Origin: an uncultured Clostridia bacterium
GTDB lineage: Bacteria; Bacillota; Clostridia; Lutisporales; Lutisporaceae
DNA length: 44,707 bases
Direction: 5' to 3'
Assembly (NCBI GenBank): GCA_937930535.1
Contig: CALGKJ010000188.1
Coordinates: 1-44,707, forward strand
Position numbers and translations under genes: made by a program. A model generated the notes under the pieces. The model searched no databases, had not been told where the DNA came from, and worked only from the letters and a program-made list of their open reading frames with translations. Shown here piece after piece: positions 1-6,831 of this stretch. Position 1 is the stretch's first letter. The number at the start of each line of letters is the position of its first letter.

Positions 1-720
1 TATATGTTTAATACAAGTGATATGTCACTAGCTTATACAAAGAAGTATGATTACTCAAAGGGCATTGAATCAGCAGAAATCAAGCTTGCGTATATTCTTG
101 AAAACTTTAATGGCATGATAGATGCAAACACTGGTGAATTAATAGGTTATGACGGCAAGCCATATAAAGAGCCTGCAGGTAAAACTGAATTTAGTGATAT
201 CTCTGGACACGAAGCTGAAGAAAATATTAATCTTCTAATAGAAATTGGAGTAATTCAAACTGAGGAAACAGAATTCCAGCCTAATACTGAAATACTTCAA
301 AAAGACTTTATAAAAATGCTGGTTAAATCTATGGAGCCATATTCATACTATCCTATACGTGATAATTCAAGCAATGAAGATGAATATGAGCACTACTATA
401 GAACAGCTATTCAAAAGAAGCTGATAACTGAAAAAGAAAAGAATCCAGATGGTTACATCAACAAACAGGAAGCCTCCAAAATGTTTATAAGAGCTTTAGG
501 CTATGGATATATAGCAGAAAAATCCAATTTGTTTGTAATGCCTTTTGACGATTCAAAGTATGTATTAAAAGCTTATAAGGGTTATATTGTTTTAGCCGAA
601 GATCTAGGCATATTCAGTGCTAAGGATAATAAGTTCAACCCTAAGGCACTACTTTCAAAGGGAGACGCTGCAACTTCCATAATTAACTTCCTAAAGGTTG
701 ATACAACCCTTTATAACTAA
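1..720 (+). CDS. SLH-domain YcdB/PepSY-like surface protein, C-terminal part (5' end outside window)
   Basis: The frame is open to the left edge, so this is the last 239 codons of a longer gene; the ATG at base 4 is internal, because it aligns with the middle of the downstream paralogue (MFNTSDMSLAY against MYENSNLVLNY). What is visible is the end of a PepSY/YcdB-type repeat (FNGMIDANTGE), then about 180 residues of SLH-like repeats (SDISGHEAEENINLLIEIGVI and the EASKMFIRALGYG block). SLH repeats normally anchor proteins to pyruvylated secondary cell wall polymer, so a surface location is inferred. No enzymatic function is visible. It is a tandem duplicate of the next gene and is closed by a strong hairpin terminator. 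Confidence is high for the family, nil for a specific role. Confidence 0.85.
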   Translation, partial: YMFNTSDMSLAYTKKYDYSKGIESAEIKLAYILENFNGMIDANTGELIGYDGKPYKEPAGKTEFSDISGHEAEENINLLIEIGVIQTEETEFQPNTEILQKDFIKMLVKSMEPYSYYPIRDNSSNEDEYEHYYRTAIQKKLITEKEKNPDGYINKQEASKMFIRALGYGYIAEKSNLFVMPFDDSKYVLKAYKGYIVLAEDLGIFSAKDNKFNPKALLSKGDAATSIINFLKVDTTLYN

Positions 721-732
721 CTGCCTTAATCA

Positions 733-772
733 CAGCAATGTAGTCATGCACTACATTGCTGTTTTATTTTTT
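733..772 (+). terminator. Rho-independent terminator of the first SLH gene
   Basis: A perfect 12-bp inverted repeat, CAGCAATGTAGT (733-744) and ACTACATTGCTG (750-761), has a 5-nt loop and is followed by a T-rich run (TTTTATTTTTT). It starts 13 bases after the stop codon, so the two tandem paralogues are probably transcribed separately. Confidence 0.9.
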
Positions 773-805
773 AAACTGTAAAAACCTTATATTTATCTGG
801 AACTT

Positions 806-836
806 TTGTACAATATATAAGTCTAACAATTATAAT
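806..836 (+). promoter_or_regulatory. Candidate SigA promoter of the second SLH gene
   Basis: TTGTAC (806-811) and a consensus TATAAT (831-836) are separated by 19 bases, slightly longer than ideal. The pair sits between the terminator of the previous gene and the ribosome binding site AGAAGGGAGA at 864-873. The -10 is convincing; the -35 is less so. Confidence 0.45.
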
Positions 837-878
837 GATTAAATAAGCATCAGCTTATTATTTAGAAGGGAGATTTAT

Positions 879-3023
879 ATGAGAAGAGTAATATCAATAA
901 TCACTATTGTTGCTTTGCTTTTTGCATTTACAATAGTACCTGTAAATGCGGCAGGTGCTAAGTATGATTTAAAGCAAGCAATTCAAATCGCTAAGGAAAA
1001 GCTAGAGTTAATAACCGAGGGCTATGAGTTCAACAGCAGCTACAGCGAAAATTATATTAATGGAAGAAGTGTATGGGAGCTTTACTGGTATAATAAATCA
1101 GGCAATGGCGAAAGCATTTCAGTAATTGTTGATGCTTCTACTGGAGAAATAGTCAGCTATAACAATTGGGAAGCATCCAGTGAAACCTATAGTAAGCTTG
1201 CAAAGTATTCAAAAGATGAGGCCTTAAAGGCAGCAGAAGAATTTATCAATAAAATATGTCCTGAAAAGCTTCAAGAATCAAAGCTTAAGGAAAATATCTA
1301 TGATAAAATGAACTATCTTTACAATGATCATTACAACTTCAACTACATCAGAGTAGTAAATGGAATAGATTTTGACGGTAACAGTATTAATGTAGGTATT
1401 GACAAAAACACTCTCAAAGTCAAATTCTTCTATACAGCTTGGGACTCAGTTACGTTTCCTGGTGCAGAATCTATCCTGAGTATTGACGATGTTAAGAAGG
1501 TTTTTGCTGAAAAACAAGGGCTTAAGCTTACCTATCAATTAGTTTATCCTAAGGATAGCGATAAACCTGCGGTAAAGTTAGTTTATATACTTAATAGTAA
1601 TTTCCCCATAGATGCTATTACTGGTGAACTCATTCACAACTTATATTACCATCCCTTCCATGCTAATGAAAAAATGGCTATGGATAGCGGACTAGGTTTC
1701 TCTGGTTCAATGACTGAGCAAGAGCAAAAGGAAATAGATGATACTAGCAAATATATAGCTAAGGATAAAGCAATAGCGGCTTCAAAGGTTTATTTGCCAG
1801 AGATTGAAAAGCTTACTTTATCAAGCGCAAACTTATATGCTGGCTATGGTACTGAAAATGCAAGCTGGTATCTTTCATGGAATTCTAGTGATGCAAAGAC
1901 AGGCAAATACACATATATAAGTGTAACAGTGGATGCTGTTACTGCAGAGGTTAAAAGCTTTTATAAGAGTGGCAGTGATGACTATAACACAACAGGTAAA
2001 GAACAAAAGTATACCGAGGAGCAAGGAAAGAAAATAGCTGCTGAATTTTTAAATAAAATACAGCCAGATAAATTTAAACAAACAGCATACCAAAAAAATG
2101 ATTACCCAATGCTGCCTGAAGGATATGTAAATCCAGTTTATAACTACAGCTTTGTAGGAGTAAAAAATGATATTTATTGTCCTTTCAATTCCCTTAATGT
2201 TGGTGTTAACTTATTTACTGGTGAGATTGTAAACTATAGCTACTGGTGGGTTGATATCGAGCTCCCATCCTCGGATAATATTATTAGCCTTGAAAAAGCC
2301 TATGAATCCATGTATGAAAACAGTAATCTTGTTCTTAACTATATTAAGAAGTTTGAATATTTAAGAGGAATGGAGAAATCAGAGGTAAAGCTTGCATATG
2401 TGCTTAATAACTTCAACGGTATGATAGATGCAAATACAGGTGATATAATCGGTTATGACGGTACACCCTATGAAGAAAACTCAGGAGTAACCAAGTTTAC
2501 TGATATAGAGGGCCATGAAGCAGAAAATGATATTAATACACTTATAAGTGCCGGCATTATACAGACTGATAATACTGAATTTAATCCAGATAGTGAAATC
2601 TTGCAAAAAGATTTTGTTAAATATCTGATAAAAGCAGCAGAACCTTATTACTATCCAGCATATGATAAATCAAAGTATTCCACTGAATATGACTACTACT
2701 ATGAATTAGCTGCACAAAAAAAGCTGATAACTGAAAACGAGATAAATCCAGATGGCTTTGTCAGCAGGCAAGAAGCGTCTAAAATGCTGGTAAGAGCTTT
2801 AGGTTATGGATTTATAGCAGAAAAATCTAAGCTTTTCGTTTCACCTTTTAGCGATTCTGCAAGCATCTCAAAATCTTATAGGGGTTACGTAGTTATCGCT
2901 AATGAGCTTGGAATTTTTGAAACTAATAATAAAAAATTTAACCCTAAAGTACTGCTTACAAATGGAAAGGCTGCTACAGCTTTAGTTAACTTCTTAAAGG
3001 TTGAAACAACTTTATCAGAATAA
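879..3023 (+). CDS. Secreted YcdB/PepSY-like repeat protein with C-terminal SLH domains
   Basis: This 714-residue protein begins with a signal peptide (charged MRR, hydrophobic core, cleavage probably near VNA-AGA at residue 25). Residues about 28-260 and 290-510 are two copies of a YcdB/YcdC-like region made of PepSY-type segments, recognisable from the recurring VDASTGEIVSY, VDAVTAEVKSF and VNLFTGEIVNY turns. Residues about 520-714 carry SLH-like repeats (FTDIEGHEAENDINTLISAG, then RQEASKMLVRALGYG). The ATG is preceded by AGAAGGGAGA at good spacing. PepSY-type modules are usually regarded as protease-inhibitory or chaperone-like, but no substrate can be assigned. The last 240 residues closely match the truncated upstream gene, so the pair arose by tandem duplication. 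A cell-wall-attached location is inferred from signal peptide plus SLH. Confidence 0.85.
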   Translation: MRRVISIITIVALLFAFTIVPVNAAGAKYDLKQAIQIAKEKLELITEGYEFNSSYSENYINGRSVWELYWYNKSGNGESISVIVDASTGEIVSYNNWEASSETYSKLAKYSKDEALKAAEEFINKICPEKLQESKLKENIYDKMNYLYNDHYNFNYIRVVNGIDFDGNSINVGIDKNTLKVKFFYTAWDSVTFPGAESILSIDDVKKVFAEKQGLKLTYQLVYPKDSDKPAVKLVYILNSNFPIDAITGELIHNLYYHPFHANEKMAMDSGLGFSGSMTEQEQKEIDDTSKYIAKDKAIAASKVYLPEIEKLTLSSANLYAGYGTENASWYLSWNSSDAKTGKYTYISVTVDAVTAEVKSFYKSGSDDYNTTGKEQKYTEEQGKKIAAEFLNKIQPDKFKQTAYQKNDYPMLPEGYVNPVYNYSFVGVKNDIYCPFNSLNVGVNLFTGEIVNYSYWWVDIELPSSDNIISLEKAYESMYENSNLVLNYIKKFEYLRGMEKSEVKLAYVLNNFNGMIDANTGDIIGYDGTPYEENSGVTKFTDIEGHEAENDINTLISAGIIQTDNTEFNPDSEILQKDFVKYLIKAAEPYYYPAYDKSKYSTEYDYYYELAAQKKLITENEINPDGFVSRQEASKMLVRALGYGFIAEKSKLFVSPFSDSASISKSYRGYVVIANELGIFETNNKKFNPKVLLTNGKAATALVNFLKVETTLSE

Positions 3024-3030
3024 ATATAAA

Positions 3031-3055
3031 ACGGACCTATTCAGGTCCGTTTTTC
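3031..3055. terminator. Bidirectional terminator between convergent genes
   Basis: ACGGACCT (3031-3038) and AGGTCCGT (3043-3050) form an 8-bp stem with a 4-nt loop. A T run follows on the plus strand, and TTTTATATTTA follows on the minus strand, so it can end both the SLH gene and the converging thiolase gene, whose stop codon begins at 3055. Confidence 0.85.
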
Positions 3056-4230
3056 TATCTTTCAACAACTACAGCAGTCCCCATTCCTCCGCCAATGCAG
3101 AGTGTGGCCAGTCCTAGCTTGCTGTCTCTTCTATTCATTTCATACAGCAATGTTGCCAGTATTCTTGCACCGCTTGCCCCTACAGGATGCCCAAGGGCTA
3201 TTGCTCCCCCATTAACATTTACCTTATCCATACTCAGCCCTAATTCTTTCGCAACGGCAATTGCCTGTGCTGCAAAAGCTTCATTGGCTTCTACCAAATC
3301 TATATTCTCAAGCTTAACCCCTGCTCTATCTAATGCCCTTTTAACTGCTGGAACAGGTCCGATACCCATTATACTAGGATCAACTCCTGCTGAAGCATAG
3401 CCTATAAGCTTCCCGAGAGGCTTTATGCCAAGCTCCTTTGCTTTTTCTGCTGACATTACAACAAGTACAGCTGCACCATCGTTAATACCCGATGCATTTC
3501 CAGCTGTTACAGTTCCATCTTTTTTGAAGGCAGGTCTAAGCTTTGAAAGCATCTCTACTGTGGTTCCCGCTCTGGGATACTCATCTACATCAACAATGAC
3601 ATCACCTTTTTTATTTGAAACAACTACTGGAACTATCTCTTCCTTGAATCGTCCTTCCTTTATTGCCGCTTCAGCTTTATTTTGACTGGAAGCTGCGAAG
3701 GCATCCTGTTCTCCACGTGTTATGTCATATTTTTCTGCCAGATTTTCAGCAGTTACACCCATATGATAATTATTGAATACATCAGTAAGTGCATCATGTA
3801 TCATTGTATCTACTATCTCACCATGTCCCATTCGATATCCTGTTCTCGCATTCTTTAGCAGATAAGGAGCCTGGCTCATGTTTTCTGTACCGCCTGCTAC
3901 TACTATATCACATTCACCGCTTATTATTGATTGAGCTGCAAGCTGCACTGTCTTTAAACCAGAGCCACATATCATATTTATTGTCATAGCAGGCTTTTCT
4001 ACCGGTATCCCTGCTTTAACTGCTACCTGCCTTGCAACGCCCTGTCCCTGACCTGCCTGCAATATACAGCCCAGTATTGTTTCATCTACCATTTCAGGCG
4101 TGATTCCGGCTCTTTTAATTGCCTCCTTAACTGCTATAACTCCTAACTCAACAGCTGATACTCCTGATAGGCTTCCGTTAAAGCTTCCCACAGGAGTCCT
4201 TGCTGCACTTGCAATTACCACTTCTCTCAT
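3055..4230 (-). CDS. thlA: Acetyl-CoA acetyltransferase (thiolase)
   Basis: Thiolases of this class condense two acetyl-CoA to acetoacetyl-CoA in the cytoplasm, the entry to butyrate/butanol-type C4 metabolism in clostridia; the reverse reaction degrades acetoacetyl-CoA. The 391-residue product has the usual family length and all signatures: acyl-accepting Cys88 in NMICGSGLK, the NEAFAAQ motif, the [11 protein letters not shown] histidine and the C-terminal CIGGGMGTA cysteine. The start is ATG at 4230 because it gives the canonical N-terminus [15 protein letters not shown] and follows GGAGG by 9 bases; a longer in-frame extension upstream has no family counterpart. The gene stands alone, without hbd/crt/bcd neighbours, so its pathway cannot be deduced from context. 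The symbol thlA rather than atoB or phaA is a choice by taxon. Confidence 0.93.
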   Translation of the reverse strand: MREVVIASAARTPVGSFNGSLSGVSAVELGVIAVKEAIKRAGITPEMVDETILGCILQAGQGQGVARQVAVKAGIPVEKPAMTINMICGSGLKTVQLAAQSIISGECDIVVAGGTENMSQAPYLLKNARTGYRMGHGEIVDTMIHDALTDVFNNYHMGVTAENLAEKYDITRGEQDAFAASSQNKAEAAIKEGRFKEEIVPVVVSNKKGDVIVDVDEYPRAGTTVEMLSKLRPAFKKDGTVTAGNASGINDGAAVLVVMSAEKAKELGIKPLGKLIGYASAGVDPSIMGIGPVPAVKRALDRAGVKLENIDLVEANEAFAAQAIAVAKELGLSMDKVNVNGGAIALGHPVGASGARILATLLYEMNRRDSKLGLATLCIGGGMGTAVVVER

Positions 4231-4633
4231 CAATAATTCCTCCGTGTATTTCATATTTAAAAGTATAATTTTAATCATACTAATACTGTTATAAGCAAAT
4301 CCCATGCCACCAGTATTATTCGATCCATAACAGTATATTTTACTCCTTTTTTACCAAATATGGATAGTATTTTTGTATTCTGACTTTAAAAGCGTATTGT
4401 TTAACTTTATTATATACTCCCTGGTTAATTTTCTATTCAAAGCATTTCATTTGAATGCCCATTATTGGGCGTTATACTTAATTCAGGACAATATCTTTAT
4501 CAATTACTACAAACATATTCCAAGTCCATACCTTTCTTATAAGTCTAAGGAAATTGCCAAATTTCCGGCAGCCACCTTATTAGTGGCAGAATGGATCTAT
4601 AGCATGGTTTTATATAGCACTGGTTATTTTACA

Positions 4634-4676
4634 TTTAAACATCTGAGAGTGTACTCCAAATTCTCAGATGTTTAAA
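4634..4676. repeat. Perfect 15-bp inverted repeat with 13-nt loop
   Basis: TTTAAACATCTGAGA (4634-4648) is the exact reverse complement of TCTCAGATGTTTAAA (4662-4676). Neither side has a good uninterrupted T tract, so it is not a typical terminator. It lies next to the IS-leader-like segment and may be an end or target of a lost mobile element; that link is inference. Confidence 0.75.
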
Positions 4677-4681
4677 ATTTA

Positions 4682-4763
4682 CTTCTTTCTCCCATAAAAA
4701 TATGCTCCTCCTTGTAGTAAACAGCTTTCTATATTTGAACCGTCTACCATAAAGGGAGCATAT
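4682..4763 (-). mobile_element. Possible remnant of an insertion-sequence leader with sequestered SD
   Basis: Read on the minus strand, ATATGCTCC at 4755-4763/4700-4708 forms a 9-bp inverted repeat whose downstream arm overlaps a strong Shine-Dalgarno (AAGGAGGAGC). An ATG follows (MGERSKF, then stop). A strong SD buried in a hairpin in front of a very short broken frame is what remains of many transposase leaders, where it limits translation from read-through transcripts. No transposase similarity is left, and no family can be named. This is a low-confidence interpretation. Confidence 0.25.
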
Positions 4764-4803
4764 CAAACCGACGTTTTTTATTAAAGTTGTAAGCTTGCTT
4801 CGG

Positions 4804-5466
4804 CTACTTAACCAAAGCTGCCGTTTCAAATACCAATCGCGTCAGTCCGTGGAGCTGGCTCTGACGCTCGGCAGGAGCTATACATTCGCCGTAACGCTCC
4901 GATACAGCCAATAGTGACAACGCTGCAACACCGTGCCTTTTGGCATATTCATACAGAGTATAGGTGGCAAAATCAACAATACAGGCCCGCTGGCAGCAAG
5001 GCTCCAATTCCTGCGTTTTGTAGCGGTCATCTGTGTGTACCATGTTGGTTCGCACAGAGAGATCGCATCGTCTGGCGGCCAGTGTCGCATTTTGCAAAAG
5101 CCTGACATCAGCCTCCGACGCATCTGCACCGGTGTAAGCCTTTGAAGCTATCACCAAATCGCGCAGTAAGACCGATGACTCCCGGGATACACATTCCCCC
5201 GCATAAACAACCGTACGCACTTTGTACAGAGACACCATTTCGTGCAAATAGGCCACCAGGGAGGCTCCTCCGTATCCAACTGCCTGCACAGCCACAGGCG
5301 TGCCTGCATAGCTTCCTATGTAGCCTGTCATGCCGCGCTGCCGGGTATAGAGCTTTGCCTGCTCCAAATAGTGAGCTGCAAACATTTCAACCCGCATTGG
5401 ATCATCTGTGAGAATGGCGCATGATGGCAATGTGCCTCCCTCTGGTATATCAAGAAAACTGCTCAT
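4804..5466 (-). CDS. Divergent DeoD-like purine nucleoside phosphorylase family protein
   Basis: The 220-residue product aligns along its length with hexameric DeoD-type purine nucleoside phosphorylases: CAILTDDPMRVEM matches VVLMPGDPLRAKY, RGMTGYIGSYAG matches RGMLGFTGTYKG, LLRDLVIA matches KLRDVVIG, and PAERQ matches AAERQ. Several residues that bind phosphate or drive catalysis in the E. coli enzyme differ: the GD of PGDP is DD, RVGSCGA is YAGECVS (loss of Arg87 and Ser90 equivalents), EMEAA is IVDFA, and Asp204 of the SDHI motif is Glu in SERY. The fold is therefore well supported, but classical phosphorolysis is not. It starts 6 bases after the YibE/F gene, so the two are probably co-transcribed. 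Base composition is richer in G+C than the core genes (53% in the 60 bases from 5041). A nucleosidase-like or binding role is possible. Confidence 0.7.
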   Translation of the reverse strand: MSSFLDIPEGGTLPSCAILTDDPMRVEMFAAHYLEQAKLYTRQRGMTGYIGSYAGTPVAVQAVGYGGASLVAYLHEMVSLYKVRTVVYAGECVSRESSVLLRDLVIASKAYTGADASEADVRLLQNATLAARRCDLSVRTNMVHTDDRYKTQELEPCCQRACIVDFATYTLYEYAKRHGVAALSLLAVSERYGECIAPAERQSQLHGLTRLVFETAALVK

Positions 5467-5472
5467 GGAGAC

Positions 5473-6633
5473 TTAACCCTCCTTTTTTCGCGTTGCCAAA
5501 AAAGCAGCACAAAAGGCTGTAATCGGTACAGTGAGAATGATACCTATGCTGCCTGCAATTCCCTGAATCAGCTCTACACTGACCAGATCCAGATTAATCA
5601 GACGTATATAGGGCAATTTATAAAGTACGATGATGATCAAGGTGTTTAACGAACTTCCGGCGAATGCAAGGATTAATGTGTTGGACATAGTGCCTATAAC
5701 ATCTCTGCCTACATTCATACCGCTTTTGTATAGGTTTGTCAATCCAAGCTTGTCATCGACAGAATACACTTCAAATACAGAAGATGCTATGGAAATGCCC
5801 ACGTCCATCACAGCACCCAGTGAAGCAATAATAACCCCGGCAAACAAAAGCTCGGGCACACGAATCCCAATTTCTTGAGAAAGGTAGATCATCTCACTTG
5901 CATATTGGGTTTGGAGCCCGGAAATACGGGCAATTTGCCCAGCCGCCAAGCTGATTGCACCAGCCGCAGCTACACCCAGTACAATGCCGATCACGGCAGC
6001 CAAGCTCTTTACATTCACGCCGCTCACCGTGGTAATCGTCACCGCCGTGGTAATCGCTGCTGTAAGAACAGCTGCCAAAATTGGACTATGTCCTGCTATA
6101 ATCTGGGGAATCATAAAGTAAATAATTATAATAGCGGTAAAAACCAGAGAAAGAACCGCATAAATTCCTTTTTTACGACCAATGATGACGAGTATGGTAA
6201 AAAACAGGGCAATCAGCATATACACAAATCTTTCACGGCTGTACCCATACATCTCTACCCGGTAGTTTCCTCCCTCCTCGACTCTGACTGTAAAAAGCAT
6301 ATCCATACCTACTTCTGCATGATAATTAAAGAAACGACTCATACTGTTTTGTACTTCAAAAACATTACCTTTATATGCGCCGCTTGTCATCTCTACTTGC
6401 AGGTACTGCCGTCCGATATCCATTCCTTTGATATAAGGGTCTTTGGAAAGCTGTTCATCTTCAATGGAAAGGATTTTTCCATGCACTACGTCATAGTTCT
6501 GAGTGGGAGCATTCCTATAGGTAAGCCCTGATGCAGCAATGACTACAATCGCTATCAATACCCCAATCAGTATGACCATCCAGCGACCTTCATTAGGCAC
6601 AAACTTTTTCAGTTTTTCAACTATCTTAATCAA
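5473..6633 (-). CDS. YibE/F family multi-pass membrane protein
   Basis: The 386-residue protein has one N-terminal membrane helix (about residues 18-37), an extracytoplasmic beta-rich segment of about 90 residues (HGKILSIEDEQLSKDPY and GAYKGNVFEVQN), then seven or so hydrophobic helices from residue 132 to near the C-terminus (ending ATRKKEG). This layout is that of YibE/F-like proteins, whose function is not established; a transport or channel role is often supposed. The start is uncertain: the frame opens with TTG at 6633, but AGGAG lies directly against it, so initiation a few codons downstream may be used. It is followed at once by the DeoD-like gene, a pairing that suggests a nucleoside- or phosphate-related function, which is inference. 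A repeat element lies in its leader, at 6651-6720. Confidence 0.8.
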   Translation of the reverse strand: MIKIVEKLKKFVPNEGRWMVILIGVLIAIVVIAASGLTYRNAPTQNYDVVHGKILSIEDEQLSKDPYIKGMDIGRQYLQVEMTSGAYKGNVFEVQNSMSRFFNYHAEVGMDMLFTVRVEEGGNYRVEMYGYSRERFVYMLIALFFTILVIIGRKKGIYAVLSLVFTAIIIIYFMIPQIIAGHSPILAAVLTAAITTAVTITTVSGVNVKSLAAVIGIVLGVAAAGAISLAAGQIARISGLQTQYASEMIYLSQEIGIRVPELLFAGVIIASLGAVMDVGISIASSVFEVYSVDDKLGLTNLYKSGMNVGRDVIGTMSNTLILAFAGSSLNTLIIIVLYKLPYIRLINLDLVSVELIQGIAGSIGIILTVPITAFCAAFLATRKKEG

Positions 6634-6650
6634 CTCCTAACCTGTATTTA

Positions 6651-6720
6651 AAGTTGGAAAGTTTTAATTTTGAAGTTGTTTCTCTATATAGATAACCAAC
6701 TCTAAAACTCAAAAGAATTT
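6651..6720. repeat. RUP-like MITE, copy B: right end fused to left end
   Basis: TTAATTTTGAAGTTG...CTCTATA (right end, as at 14519-14542) runs directly into TATAGATAACCAACTC...CTCAAAA (left end, as at 14439-14466), sharing the central TA. At least 28 bases of the left end are identical to copy A. The order is the reverse of a normal element, so this is a junction of two neighbouring copies or the product of a recombination. It lies in the 5' leader of the YibE/F gene. Confidence 0.7.
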
Positions 6721-6774
6721 TCTCATATAAATATATCATGTTTGTGTCATTTTGCCAAAGCTATTTTAAAGCAG

Positions 6775-6797
6775 AAACGAGGGAAAATTTCCCTCGC
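6775..6797 (-). terminator. Terminator of the giant PHP/SLH gene
   Basis: CGAGGGAAA (6778-6786) and TTTCCCTCG (6788-6796) form a stem downstream of the stop codon on the minus strand, followed by TTTCTGCTTT. The T tract is interrupted, so efficiency is uncertain. Confidence 0.6.
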
Positions 6798-6831
6798 TCC
6801 TGTTTTGTACATTGCTGTATATTTAGTTTTC

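Larger units (their letters stand above)
4231..4803. other. 573-bp intergenic region, no credible gene, several palindromes
   Basis: This AT-rich stretch separates the divergent-composition genes to the right from the thiolase. Open frames here lack initiation signals or similarity to known families. It holds small hairpins (GCCC/GGGC near 4459-4470; GCCAC/GTGGC near 4571-4587), a perfect 15-bp palindrome at 4634-4676 and an IS-leader-like structure at 4682-4763, listed separately. The thiolase promoter should lie near its left end but no convincing -35/-10 pair was found. Confidence 0.6.

Noticed and set aside
3095-3685. Plus-strand frames inside the thiolase gene, and similar frames opposite other genes
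   Set aside because: They are antisense shadows of well-conserved minus-strand genes and lack ribosome binding sites.
4373-4675. A 100-codon plus-strand frame in the gap after the thiolase gene
   Set aside because: No SD, no similarity, and its C-terminus is dictated by the palindrome at 4634-4676 (the opposite strand gives an almost identical end).
4804-5466. Calling the DeoD-like gene a plain purine nucleoside phosphorylase (deoD)
   Set aside because: Several catalytic and phosphate-binding positions differ, so only the family is assigned.
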